A stretch of DNA of 54,419 nt from contig CAMZEK010000014.1 of assembly GCA_947305795.1 (NCBI GenBank), positions 1 through 54,419 on the forward strand. The letters are read 5' to 3'. The notes under the pieces were generated by a model, which was not told the origin of the DNA, ran no database searches, and saw only the letters and a program-made list of their open reading frames with translations. A program made the translations under genes and the position numbers. Below, in pieces: positions 17,297 to 24,239 of the stretch. This DNA comes from an uncultured Bacteroidales bacterium. Lineage in GTDB: Bacteria; Bacteroidota; Bacteroidia; Bacteroidales; F082. Every line of letters begins with the position of its first letter. The stretch's first letter is position 1.

Positions 17297-17308
17297 CGAT
17301 GGCTTCTG

Positions 17309-17337
17309 TTGACATTACCCAAAATGTAGTATCTTTG
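17309..17337 (+). promoter_or_regulatory. Promoter of the cobalamin operon
   Basis: TTGAC at 17309 and TATCTTTG at 17330-17337, with 21 bases between their starts. The predicted transcript begins just before the riboswitch. Confidence 0.75.
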
Positions 17338-17344
17338 CAGTCGA

Positions 17345-17540
17345 TATGCGGTGCCGAATGGCTCAATAGGGAATCGGGTGAGAATCCCGGACAGTTCCCG
17401 CTGCTGTAAGCTCTTCACGCCGGCCATCATGCCACTGAAAACCAACATTTTTCGGGAAGGCGGCCAGTTTCAAGGAGTAAGTCAGAAGACCTGCCGCACG
17501 TCGTGAAACAAGGCTTTCGGGACAAGAGCTGGCCTTTCCT
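17345..17540 (+). ncRNA. Cobalamin (adenosylcobalamin-type) riboswitch
   Basis: All hallmark segments are present in order: GGGAATCGGGTGAGAATCCC and GGACAGTTCCCGCTGCTGT (core helices P3-P4 region), GCCACTG, GGGAAGGC, and the B12 box as GTCAGAAGACCTGCC. A Bacteroidota promoter lies immediately upstream, and the first gene starts about 85 bases after the aptamer. Known behaviour of the family: repression when cobalamin is plentiful. The 3' expression platform is not obvious by eye; there is no strong T-run terminator, so translational control is plausible. The boundaries are approximate. Confidence 0.96.
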
Positions 17541-17623
17541 TATAATTAATAAGGTGTACCAACACTATCCTTGAAGTTTTGAGGTAATTAACTAATTATT
17601 AAACCTTTAAAACTAAAAGTATT

Positions 17624-19288
17624 ATGCGTTTTAAAAACTTTACCCTCTTATTCCTCATGGGAATTTTCGGTCTTTTCACGACCAACCTGTTTGCACAACA
17701 GGATGCCACCATCTCTGCCGACGAAATCCAATACTGGATTGGTGAAGGCGAAAACGAAGTGGTGGTTGCCATCAGCTGGTGCAGCTACACTGAAACAGCC
17801 TTAGCTTGGGGCTACCGTTTCAATGGCGAAGCCACTGTTTTCCAGGCACTCACGGCTATTGCCGCCGAGGACAGTCGCCTGACGGTGATTGGTTCTGCTC
17901 CCTCCAACATCACCTATGTAGATGGCAACTTTGAGCTGACCATGTGCCCCAATCCGGATGCACAGTGGGGCGACCCCGACTATGATGTCCCCATGCACAG
18001 CGTGAATAGCTTAATGGGCCAGAACATGATGTCGGCCGAACCGATTCACAACAATGATTTCGTGAAGATCGGTGGTTATGCTTGCGGCATCATGTCACCC
18101 GACTGGACCACCATCATCTGGACCACCGAAATCATTCCTGCCACCGACCCGAGCATCACTCCTGAAGATGCGACCATCGACCCTGCCGATATCCGTTACT
18201 GGATTGGCGAAGGCGAAAACGAAGTGGTGTTCATCGTCAACTGGGCTGAGCCTGACACGGCCTTGGCTTGGGGTTACCGCTTTGCCACCGAAACCGTCAC
18301 CATCAAAGACATCATGGACGGCATCGCTGCTGTCGATAACCGTTTCAGCTATGACGCCATGGGCAGCTGGATGAACGACATTTTCTTCAACGACGGCACG
18401 CTCGACCTGAGCCTCACCGAACCGATGTGGGTCTCCTACTTAGTCAATGGCGAGTCTTCATGGGATACTTTTGATGTCAAGACGCTTGTCGATGGCGACT
18501 ATGTGAAGTGGGGCGACACTTATTGTGGCACCCTGGTTGATCCCGAAAACTACATTTACGTTTGGGAAAAGGAAATTGCCGCCGTGTATCCCTACGCCGT
18601 GGAAGCCATGATTGACCCGTCAGAAATCTACTATTGGGTTGGCGAAGGCACGAACGAGGTGGTGTTTGCTGTCAACTGGGCTGACCCCAACAAGTGCTTT
18701 GCCTGGGGCTATCGTTTCAATGAAGCGACCATCACGGTGAAGGATGTCATGGATGCCATCAAGGCAGCCGACGGACGTTTCAACTATACTGTTGGCGCTT
18801 GGGGCGTGGAAGACATCACTTTCCACAATAGCGAGTTCAACTTGGGCATCACGGAGTATTCCTACTTCATGTACAACGTGAACGGCCTTTATGCTTGGTA
18901 CGGCTATGACCAGCAAACCCTTGTGAACGGCGATTTCGTCAAGTTCGGTGACGTAGCCTGCGGCACCGAAATTGCCCCGTGGACCTACGTTTGGACACAG
19001 CCTGTTGAACCCGTTGCTAATCCTACCGGCATGAATGAAAACCAAGATTGCACTTTGTCCGTCTATCCGAATCCCGCAGTGGGTGAGACCTTCGTGACCC
19101 TCGAAAACGCTGGCTTCAACGAGGTTTCGGTCTATGACCTACAAGGCCGCTTGATCAGCAAACAGAGCTATGTGGCCAACGCTGGCGACCAAGTTCGCCT
19201 TGGTGTCGAGATGCTGAACAACGGCGTGTATTTCGTCCGCGTCAGCAATGAGAATTCTATTCAGACCGCCAAACTTGTGGTGAAATGA
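17624..19288 (+). CDS. T9SS surface protein with three transcobalamin-C-like (DUF4430-like) repeats
   Basis: A 554-residue protein with a signal peptide ending near residue 25 (LFAQ). Three repeats lie at about 27-172, 182-318 and 327-458. Each opens with YWIGEGENEVV or YWVGEGTNEVV, then AWGYRF. Repeats 2 and 3 continue with VTIKDIMDGIAAVD or ITVKDVMDAIKAAD. A Y.VNG step and GDYVKWGD or GDFVKFGD close them, with CGT after. The order 'T.kD.mdaI ... Y.VNG ... LvdGD.V.wg' resembles the C-terminal domain of transcobalamin and intrinsic factor (DUF4430). A T9SS sorting domain ends the protein (SVYPNPAVGETF...NGVYFVRVS). It is the first gene behind a cobalamin riboswitch. Inferred role: cell-surface or secreted cobalamin capture. 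The repeat-to-domain match was made by eye. Confidence 0.78.
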   Translation: MRFKNFTLLFLMGIFGLFTTNLFAQQDATISADEIQYWIGEGENEVVVAISWCSYTETALAWGYRFNGEATVFQALTAIAAEDSRLTVIGSAPSNITYVDGNFELTMCPNPDAQWGDPDYDVPMHSVNSLMGQNMMSAEPIHNNDFVKIGGYACGIMSPDWTTIIWTTEIIPATDPSITPEDATIDPADIRYWIGEGENEVVFIVNWAEPDTALAWGYRFATETVTIKDIMDGIAAVDNRFSYDAMGSWMNDIFFNDGTLDLSLTEPMWVSYLVNGESSWDTFDVKTLVDGDYVKWGDTYCGTLVDPENYIYVWEKEIAAVYPYAVEAMIDPSEIYYWVGEGTNEVVFAVNWADPNKCFAWGYRFNEATITVKDVMDAIKAADGRFNYTVGAWGVEDITFHNSEFNLGITEYSYFMYNVNGLYAWYGYDQQTLVNGDFVKFGDVACGTEIAPWTYVWTQPVEPVANPTGMNENQDCTLSVYPNPAVGETFVTLENAGFNEVSVYDLQGRLISKQSYVANAGDQVRLGVEMLNNGVYFVRVSNENSIQTAKLVVK

Positions 19289-20268
19289 TGAAAAGGATTT
19301 CCATCCTGTTGATGGCTATGGTGCCGGTTGCGCTGTGGGCGCAGTTTGCTCCCGCACAAGATAAACCCGGCACCACGGCCATGCATGCCGACTCGTCAGC
19401 GTTTGTGGCTTGGGCTACAGGAATCGAGTTAGAGCGTGGCCCGATGAATATCACCAACCCCGGTCTCGGTTTGGCGAGTTTTGGCCCGGATTTGACAGTG
19501 GCTTTGGGCAAGCCTGGTGGCACAATGGATGTCGTAAGTCTCGGTGATGGAGGAAAAGCTACGCTGACCTTTGATTCACCTATCTGCAACGAGCCTGGCC
19601 CTGACTTTGCCGTGTTCGAGAACGGTTTCGCCAACGCAGTAGATCCAGAAACATGGGCACTTGAGCTTGGTTTCGTGGAGGTCAGCTCCGACGGCGTGAA
19701 TTTCTTCCGTTTTCCCGCTGTAACCTATGTCCAGACTGACACGCAATTAGGCAATGGAGGCAGCATTAATCCTGCACAACTTCATAATTTTGCCAGTAAA
19801 TATGGAGCATTCTATGGAACGCCCTTCGATTTGGACGAGGTGGAAGACAATGCGCTGTTGGATAAACACAAGGTGACACACGTCCGCATCGTTGACGTGG
19901 TGGGCAACATCGATCCCGAATATGCTACCTACGATTCGGAAGGTCATATCGTCAACGACCCGTGGCCTACGCCTTTTGCATCCAGCGGAATGGACTTGGA
20001 CGCCGTCGGCGTGATTCACGACTTGGCGCATTTTGACGTACCTGAGAATGGGGGAAAACTTGTTTCTTTGTACCCTAATCCTGTCAGGGACAGACTCTTC
20101 GTGAAGACGGAAAACTTGCAATCGGTTGAAATCTACAATGCTGTTGGACAGTTGGTTATGAAGACCACGGAAGAAGCCGTTGACCTCAGCGCATTGACCG
20201 ATGGCATCTATCTCGTCCGTGTTGTTTGCGAAGATGCAATGATTACGCAACGTATTGTTAAACAATAA
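19285..20268 (+). CDS. T9SS cell-surface protein of the cobalamin operon
   Basis: A 327-residue protein. Its ATG overlaps the preceding stop (ATGATGA), so the start is Met19285 or the next codon. A signal peptide is followed by a single globular domain, residues 20-255. It contains GPDFAVFENGFANAV, FVEVSSDGVNFFRFPAV and a C-terminal SSGMDLDAVGVIHDL, and looks like a calcium-binding jelly-roll or lectin-like fold. The end is a T9SS sorting domain (SLYPNPVRDRLFVKT...LTDGIYLVRVV). From memory, proteins of this 'cell surface' family recur in B12-regulated loci. Here that is supported by translational coupling to the riboswitch-controlled gene. The ligand is unproven. Confidence 0.8.
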   Translation: MMKRISILLMAMVPVALWAQFAPAQDKPGTTAMHADSSAFVAWATGIELERGPMNITNPGLGLASFGPDLTVALGKPGGTMDVVSLGDGGKATLTFDSPICNEPGPDFAVFENGFANAVDPETWALELGFVEVSSDGVNFFRFPAVTYVQTDTQLGNGGSINPAQLHNFASKYGAFYGTPFDLDEVEDNALLDKHKVTHVRIVDVVGNIDPEYATYDSEGHIVNDPWPTPFASSGMDLDAVGVIHDLAHFDVPENGGKLVSLYPNPVRDRLFVKTENLQSVEIYNAVGQLVMKTTEEAVDLSALTDGIYLVRVVCEDAMITQRIVKQ

Positions 20269-20279
20269 ATTGATTCGAA

Positions 20280-21347
20280 ATGAAAAAGGTAAATCTGTTC
20301 CTTTTGGCTCTTTTGGTGGCGACTTTGTTCTCCTGCAAACCCGATAAGCCAGTCAATCCGAATGCCTACAACCTCGGTTCTGGTGTTTTTGTGCTCAACG
20401 AGGGCAATTTCCAGTTCTCCAACGCCTCGCTGAGTTTCTATGACCCTCAAGCCGATACGGTGGCCAACGATTTGTTTTATAAGGTGAACAGTGCCCCTCT
20501 CGGTGATGTGGCGCAAAGTCTGGCCATAGCCGATGGCAAGCTCTACATCGTGGTTAACAACAGCAATTATATTTATAAGGTGGATGCCAACTCGATGGTG
20601 TGCGACACTACGAAGCCCTTCAAACTCGGCGATTTCTATTCACCGCGCGAGATGCATGTCGTGGCTCCCAACAAGGCTTACGTCAGTGATTTGATTGGCA
20701 CCGGCCTATGGATTGTCAACCCGCAGGATATGAGCCATTCGGGTTCCGTCGAGATGGGCAAATCGACCGAGAAGATGGTGCAAGTCGGCAACGAGCTGTA
20801 CGTCAGCAACTGGTCGAACTACTACGTTCCCGGCATGGAGAAGAATAGCGTTCAGGTCGTGGACATCAACAACGACGTGAAGGTGGCGGAAATCCAAGTG
20901 GGGAAGGAGCCAAACTGCATGGCAGTGGACAAGAACAATCATGTTTGGGTACTTTGTGAAGGTGCCACATGGGAGGCTGACGGCGAGAATCCCACCTTGT
21001 GGGAAATCGACCCGATGCTGAAGTCGGCCACCCTGCGCTATGAGTTCGATGGTACGGCTATGATTCTGAAAGCCAATGCTTCAGGCGATGGATTGTACTT
21101 GTTCATTGATAACGAGGTGCGCCGTTTCGACATCGCTGCTTCGACCTTGTCGGAGACGTTCCGCATTGCTGCTCCCGAAGGAGGGATGTTCTACAATATG
21201 GCCGTCAATCCCCAAAATGGAGAGTTGTACGTCACTGACGCGAAGAACTATCTGATGGATGGCACGGTTTATCGCTATTCCGAAGATGGCGTGCTGCTCA
21301 GCTCGTTTGAGGCAGGCGTCATTCCTAGTGCAATGTTGTTTAAATAA
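20280..21347 (+). CDS. BtuG-like YncE/DUF5074 beta-propeller lipoprotein
   Basis: A 355-residue protein with a clear lipoprotein signal (LLALLVATLFSC, Cys19). The mature protein is a seven-bladed propeller of the YncE/DUF5074 type: GVFVLNEGNFQFSNASLSFY at the start, then repeated blades such as LAIADGKLYIVVNNSNYIYK, VQVGNELYVSNWSNYY, NCMAVDKNNHVWVLCEG and YNMAVNPQNGELYVTDA. In Bacteroides the homologous BtuG proteins bind cobalamin very tightly on the cell surface and cap the TonB receptor BtuB. Placement in a cobalamin-riboswitch operon supports the same role. No btuB is in the window. A hairpin terminator follows the stop. Confidence 0.88.
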   Translation: MKKVNLFLLALLVATLFSCKPDKPVNPNAYNLGSGVFVLNEGNFQFSNASLSFYDPQADTVANDLFYKVNSAPLGDVAQSLAIADGKLYIVVNNSNYIYKVDANSMVCDTTKPFKLGDFYSPREMHVVAPNKAYVSDLIGTGLWIVNPQDMSHSGSVEMGKSTEKMVQVGNELYVSNWSNYYVPGMEKNSVQVVDINNDVKVAEIQVGKEPNCMAVDKNNHVWVLCEGATWEADGENPTLWEIDPMLKSATLRYEFDGTAMILKANASGDGLYLFIDNEVRRFDIAASTLSETFRIAAPEGGMFYNMAVNPQNGELYVTDAKNYLMDGTVYRYSEDGVLLSSFEAGVIPSAMLFK

Positions 21348-21360
21348 TTGATATTCTTTC

Positions 21361-21397
21361 GTGTGGGGCTTTCTTTGGGAAGCCTCACACATTTTTT
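21361..21397 (+). terminator. Terminator inside the cobalamin gene cluster
   Basis: Stem GTGTGGGGCTT/AAGCCTCACAC (one G-T pair) followed by a seven-T run, 14 bases after the BtuG-like stop and 11 before the CWC gene. It probably lowers expression of the distal genes relative to the surface proteins. Confidence 0.85.
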
Positions 21398-21407
21398 TGT
21401 TTAGTTT

Positions 21408-21578
21408 ATGAAAAAGACCTGTCCCCGTTGCGGAAAAGAGTTTGAGTGCGTCCATTCCGTGGACTGCTGGTGTGTGAAGGTAAAGCTCACTGACACCACG
21501 AAAGCCTATTTAAAAGAGCATTACATCAACTGCCTGTGCAAAGACTGTTTGGAGGAAATCAATGGAAAACAAGACTAG
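21408..21578 (+). CDS. Cysteine-rich CWC family small protein
   Basis: A 56-residue protein: MKKTCPRCGKEFECVHSVDC, then W-C, and a C-terminal NCLCKDCLEEINGK. The paired CxxC motifs plus the central Cys-Trp-Cys define the cysteine-rich CWC family, probably a zinc-binding domain. Its last 17 bases overlap the start of the BtuF-like gene in another frame, so the two are translationally linked. CWC genes are often found beside btuF in Bacteroidota (from memory). The function is unknown. Confidence 0.85.
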   Translation: MKKTCPRCGKEFECVHSVDCWCVKVKLTDTTKAYLKEHYINCLCKDCLEEINGKQD

Positions 21579-22734
21579 TGTATTGTCATTGCGAGCGAAG
21601 CGTGGCAATCTCCTACTATTCGCCTTGTCGCTTTTGCTTTTCGCGGCCTGTGCCCCGAAAGCCAAAACCGACGTCAAGGCATTGCCTGAAGGCAAAAATC
21701 TCATGCGTCATGCCAGAAACATTTCGGTCTTTGAGAAAGACTACGGTTATCGGATGGAGGTGCTTTGCCCTTGGGACACAACGCTTTCTTTGGGCAGTTT
21801 TGCTCTTGTCAAGGACACGACGAAGGCGGTCGAGAAGGATGTGAAAGGCACCATTCAGGTGCCCGTACAGTCGGTGATATCTTTTTCGGCCACGCAATGG
21901 GCTGTCTTTCTGCGATTGGGTGAAATCGACCGCGTGAAAGGCATCCTTGAAGGACGCTTCGTGAGCGATACGACCATGAAGTCACTTTTGGCGCAGGAAA
22001 AGGTCTACGACATTGGCACGGAAGCCGCCGCCGACATAGAGCGGATGATACAACTAAAACCTGATGCTTTGCTCTATTCCCCTTATTTCGATGGCAACCA
22101 AGGTGGACTGAACGTCACGGGGGCGGTGCTGTTCCCCTTCGCGGACTACATGGAAAACACGCCCTTGGGCCGCGCCGAGTGGATTCGCGTCATCGGCATG
22201 TTGGCGGGCTGCGAGGACAAGGCCGATACTTGGTTTGATGACATCGAAAGGCGCTACAATGCGCTTTCAGGTCTTTGCGCCAATGTGAAGCATCGCCCGA
22301 CAGTCTTCTCCGACTTGGCCTTCAACGGACAGTGGTATGTGGCAGGAGGCCGAAGCTATATCGCCAAACTGTTTTCCGATGCGGGTGCCGATTACATTTG
22401 GAAGGACAATCCCTCGACGGCCAGTGTCCCGATGGACGCAGAGAGTATTCTTGCCAAGGCGCAAAAGGCTGATTATTGGCGGGTTATCAATTCCAATCCT
22501 TTCCAGATGACCTACGAATCCTTGGCTAAGGGAAGCCCTGTCTATCCGCTTTTCGACGCTTTCAAAAAACACCAAATCATCGTCTGCGACATCCTCCCGA
22601 CAGGTTATTTTGAGCAGTCGCAATGCGAGCCGGATTTGCTTTTGGCCGACTTCATCCATTTCTTCCATCCCGAGCTGTTGACGGGCGAATGGTCTGATTA
22701 TCAGCCGAAATATTACCATTTGATGATAGAGTAA
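21562..22734 (+). CDS. Periplasmic cobalamin-binding lipoprotein, BtuF-like (ABC transporter)
   Basis: A 390-residue protein. The signal peptide carries a lipobox (LLLFAAC), and its basic n-region (SLRAKRGN) is encoded by half of a dispersed intergenic repeat. The body is a class III periplasmic binding protein (Peripla_BP_2 type): VISFSATQWAVFLRLGEIDR, DIERMIQLKPDALLYSPYFD, AEWIRVIGMLAGCEDKAD, and a long linker helix before VFSDLAFNGQWYVAGG. It should hand cobalamin, or possibly another metal chelate, to an inner-membrane permease. btuC and btuD are not next to it. The assignment to cobalamin rests on the upstream riboswitch and the BtuG-like gene. Confidence 0.82.
   Translation: MENKTSVLSLRAKRGNLLLFALSLLLFAACAPKAKTDVKALPEGKNLMRHARNISVFEKDYGYRMEVLCPWDTTLSLGSFALVKDTTKAVEKDVKGTIQVPVQSVISFSATQWAVFLRLGEIDRVKGILEGRFVSDTTMKSLLAQEKVYDIGTEAAADIERMIQLKPDALLYSPYFDGNQGGLNVTGAVLFPFADYMENTPLGRAEWIRVIGMLAGCEDKADTWFDDIERRYNALSGLCANVKHRPTVFSDLAFNGQWYVAGGRSYIAKLFSDAGADYIWKDNPSTASVPMDAESILAKAQKADYWRVINSNPFQMTYESLAKGSPVYPLFDAFKKHQIIVCDILPTGYFEQSQCEPDLLLADFIHFFHPELLTGEWSDYQPKYYHLMIE
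21584..21611 (+). repeat. Half copy of family B repeat inside the BtuF-like coding region
   Basis: The sequence TGTCATTGCGAGCGAAGCGT, then GGCAATCT, matches the left arm of the 13556-13627 element (CGTCATTGCGAGCAAAGCGC, then GGCAATCC). It is read in frame as part of the signal peptide. Confidence 0.85.
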
Positions 22735-22749
22735 AGGCTATAGATGCGC

Positions 22750-23943
22750 TTAATACAGCATCCCGAAAAGCCAAAGCGGAATTTTGTTGCCGTGCCCAAT
22801 CTCCATGTCATCGCTGACCACATAGCTGCTTTCGACGCCCTTGATTTGGGAGAAGCCTTTCCGCTTGCCGCCCACTTCGAAAAGCCATTTGTCATCGACA
22901 ACAAGGTCGCCTTGTTCGGGCATATAGAGCTGGTGTGCAGGGCCTAACTGCGAGGCGAGGTAAGTTTCGCGCATGGTGCCGGCTTCGGCTTGGGGTGTCA
23001 GGCAATACATCAGATTGGTGTTGTAGAAAAGGATTTTTTCGGGTTTTGTCAGCATGTTCATCCCCCCAATTTTGGAATATAACCGCCGAATCAATGCGGC
23101 CTTGTCTATCAAGTCAATGAGTTTCAGCACATTGTTCCTCGACGACTGTAAGGTGCTGCAAAGTGCTGAAATATTCAGCGTGTAGGGTTTGCTCTCGGCC
23201 AATACTGCCAATAGTTGCTTGGCTTTATAAACCGAATCGAATTCAATGTTGCCCACCGAGGGGATTTCTGATGTGATGATGTTGTCAATCACCTGTTGCA
23301 GGCGGTCGGCAAAACCGTCGCCTTCCTCGCGATAGAAGGGATAGTAGCCCGCTTCAATGTATTTTTCGAAATGGTGGAGCACCTTCACTTTTGCGGTGAT
23401 TTGAGAGGCTTCCATGAAATGGTTGCCCAAAATGGTTTCTATCGACAAAACGGGCAACTTGGCCACGCCTTCCAATTGCAGGTATTCCCTGAACGACAGG
23501 CCTTCCAAGGTGTAGGCCCGATGCCGCCGCGACAGGTCGGCCACCAACGACTCTTCCAATTTCAGCATTGAAGAGCCAGTGACCACAAGATGCAATTGGG
23601 GGTAGGAATCGTAAATGTTCTTGACCTCCCTTTGCCAGTCCTTGTATTTGTGCACTTCGTCCAAAAAAAGATGCGTGCCGCCGTGAGTGTAGTGGTGTTC
23701 GGCCAATTCGAGGATGGTATGATTGGCGAACCATAAGTGGTCCAACGAGACATACAAGGCTCTTTCGGCATTGGGGAAGGTCTGTTTGATGTGTTGCAAA
23801 ATCAGGGTCGTTTTGCCCACGCCTTTCGCTCCCTTGATGACAATCAGCCTGTTATCCCAGTTGATTTTGTCGTACAGATATCTCGTGAAGTTCGTGTCTG
23901 TATCGGCTAAAAGCCGGCCAAAGGCCTTGTAAAGTCTGTCCAT
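22750..23943 (-). CDS. P-loop ATPase with DUF4143-type C-terminus
   Basis: A 397-residue protein from the ATG at 23943; an in-frame start 33 bases further up would lie inside the promoter -7 box. Walker A is GAKGVGKTT (38-46). Walker B-like HLFLDEVHKYKDW is near residue 95, followed by LVVTGSSMLKLEESLVADLS, the sensor and Arg-finger region. The C-terminal half carries a winged-helix-like SALCSTLQSSRNNVLKLIDL and a DUF4143-type nuclease-like segment ending in WLFEVGGKRKGFSQIKG. This family is abundant and mobile in Bacteroidales. Its cellular role is unsettled. Its promoter holds three 33-bp phased repeats. Confidence 0.9.
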   Translation of the reverse strand: MDRLYKAFGRLLADTDTNFTRYLYDKINWDNRLIVIKGAKGVGKTTLILQHIKQTFPNAERALYVSLDHLWFANHTILELAEHHYTHGGTHLFLDEVHKYKDWQREVKNIYDSYPQLHLVVTGSSMLKLEESLVADLSRRHRAYTLEGLSFREYLQLEGVAKLPVLSIETILGNHFMEASQITAKVKVLHHFEKYIEAGYYPFYREEGDGFADRLQQVIDNIITSEIPSVGNIEFDSVYKAKQLLAVLAESKPYTLNISALCSTLQSSRNNVLKLIDLIDKAALIRRLYSKIGGMNMLTKPEKILFYNTNLMYCLTPQAEAGTMRETYLASQLGPAHQLYMPEQGDLVVDDKWLFEVGGKRKGFSQIKGVESSYVVSDDMEIGHGNKIPLWLFGMLY

Positions 23944-23973
23944 AATGTTCCTTTTTTGGTTGCTTACAGGCTG

Positions 23974-23981
23974 CAAAGATA
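23974..23981 (-). promoter_or_regulatory. -7 box of the ATPase gene
   Basis: TATCTTTG on the minus strand, 30 bases before the start at 23943. It rules out the upstream in-frame alternative start. Confidence 0.75.
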
Positions 23982-23984
23982 CGG

Positions 23985-24078
23985 TTTTTTTACTTTACAA
24001 TAACAAAAATGGAGTGAATTTTTTACTTTTCGATAATAAAAGTCATATCAATTTTTTACTTTTGAAAGTAAAAAAATG
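23985..24078 (-). promoter_or_regulatory. Three 33-bp phased TTTTTTACTTT repeats upstream of the ATPase promoter
   Basis: The TTTTTTAC element occurs three times, with its A at 23992, 24025 and 24058, exactly 33 bases apart. The third copy extends into a palindrome (TTTTTTACTTTTGAAAGTAA). The spacing of about three helical turns places all copies on one face of the DNA, as expected for a cooperative operator or a bent-DNA activator site. Confidence 0.65.
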
Positions 24079-24083
24079 GCAAA

Positions 24084-24239
24084 TCATTGCTTAAATGGGC
24101 AATCCACCGAACAGCCAGCACAACCGTTCTTTTTGTTGCCACAGCATGAACTATCGCTTGTACCCTTCCGCAAGAAGTGGATGGCGACAGCAACGAGGGC
24201 CAGAACCACCAGCAGCACTATGACAGTAGCCAAATTCAT
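24084..24239 (-). CDS. FeoB-associated Cys-rich membrane protein
   Basis: A 51-residue protein starting at the ATG that overlaps the feoB stop (ATGA). One transmembrane helix (VIVLLVVLALVAVAIHFL) is followed by a cysteine-rich tail (SCCGNKKNGCAGCSVDCPFK). This matches the small FeoB-associated protein that many Bacteroidota and Firmicutes encode directly after feoB, in the position of FeoC. The role in ferrous iron uptake is inferred from the constant linkage. Confidence 0.9.
   Translation of the reverse strand: MNLATVIVLLVVLALVAVAIHFLRKGTSDSSCCGNKKNGCAGCSVDCPFKQ

Noticed and set aside
17074..17448. 124-residue minus-strand ORF before the cobalamin operon
   Set aside because: It runs through the riboswitch and the repeats; its KKSQKG repeats are only translated AT-rich direct repeats.
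23985..24078. Phased repeats considered as a CRISPR array
   Set aside because: The units are only about 11 bp, AT-rich, only three in number, and there is no cas gene nearby.
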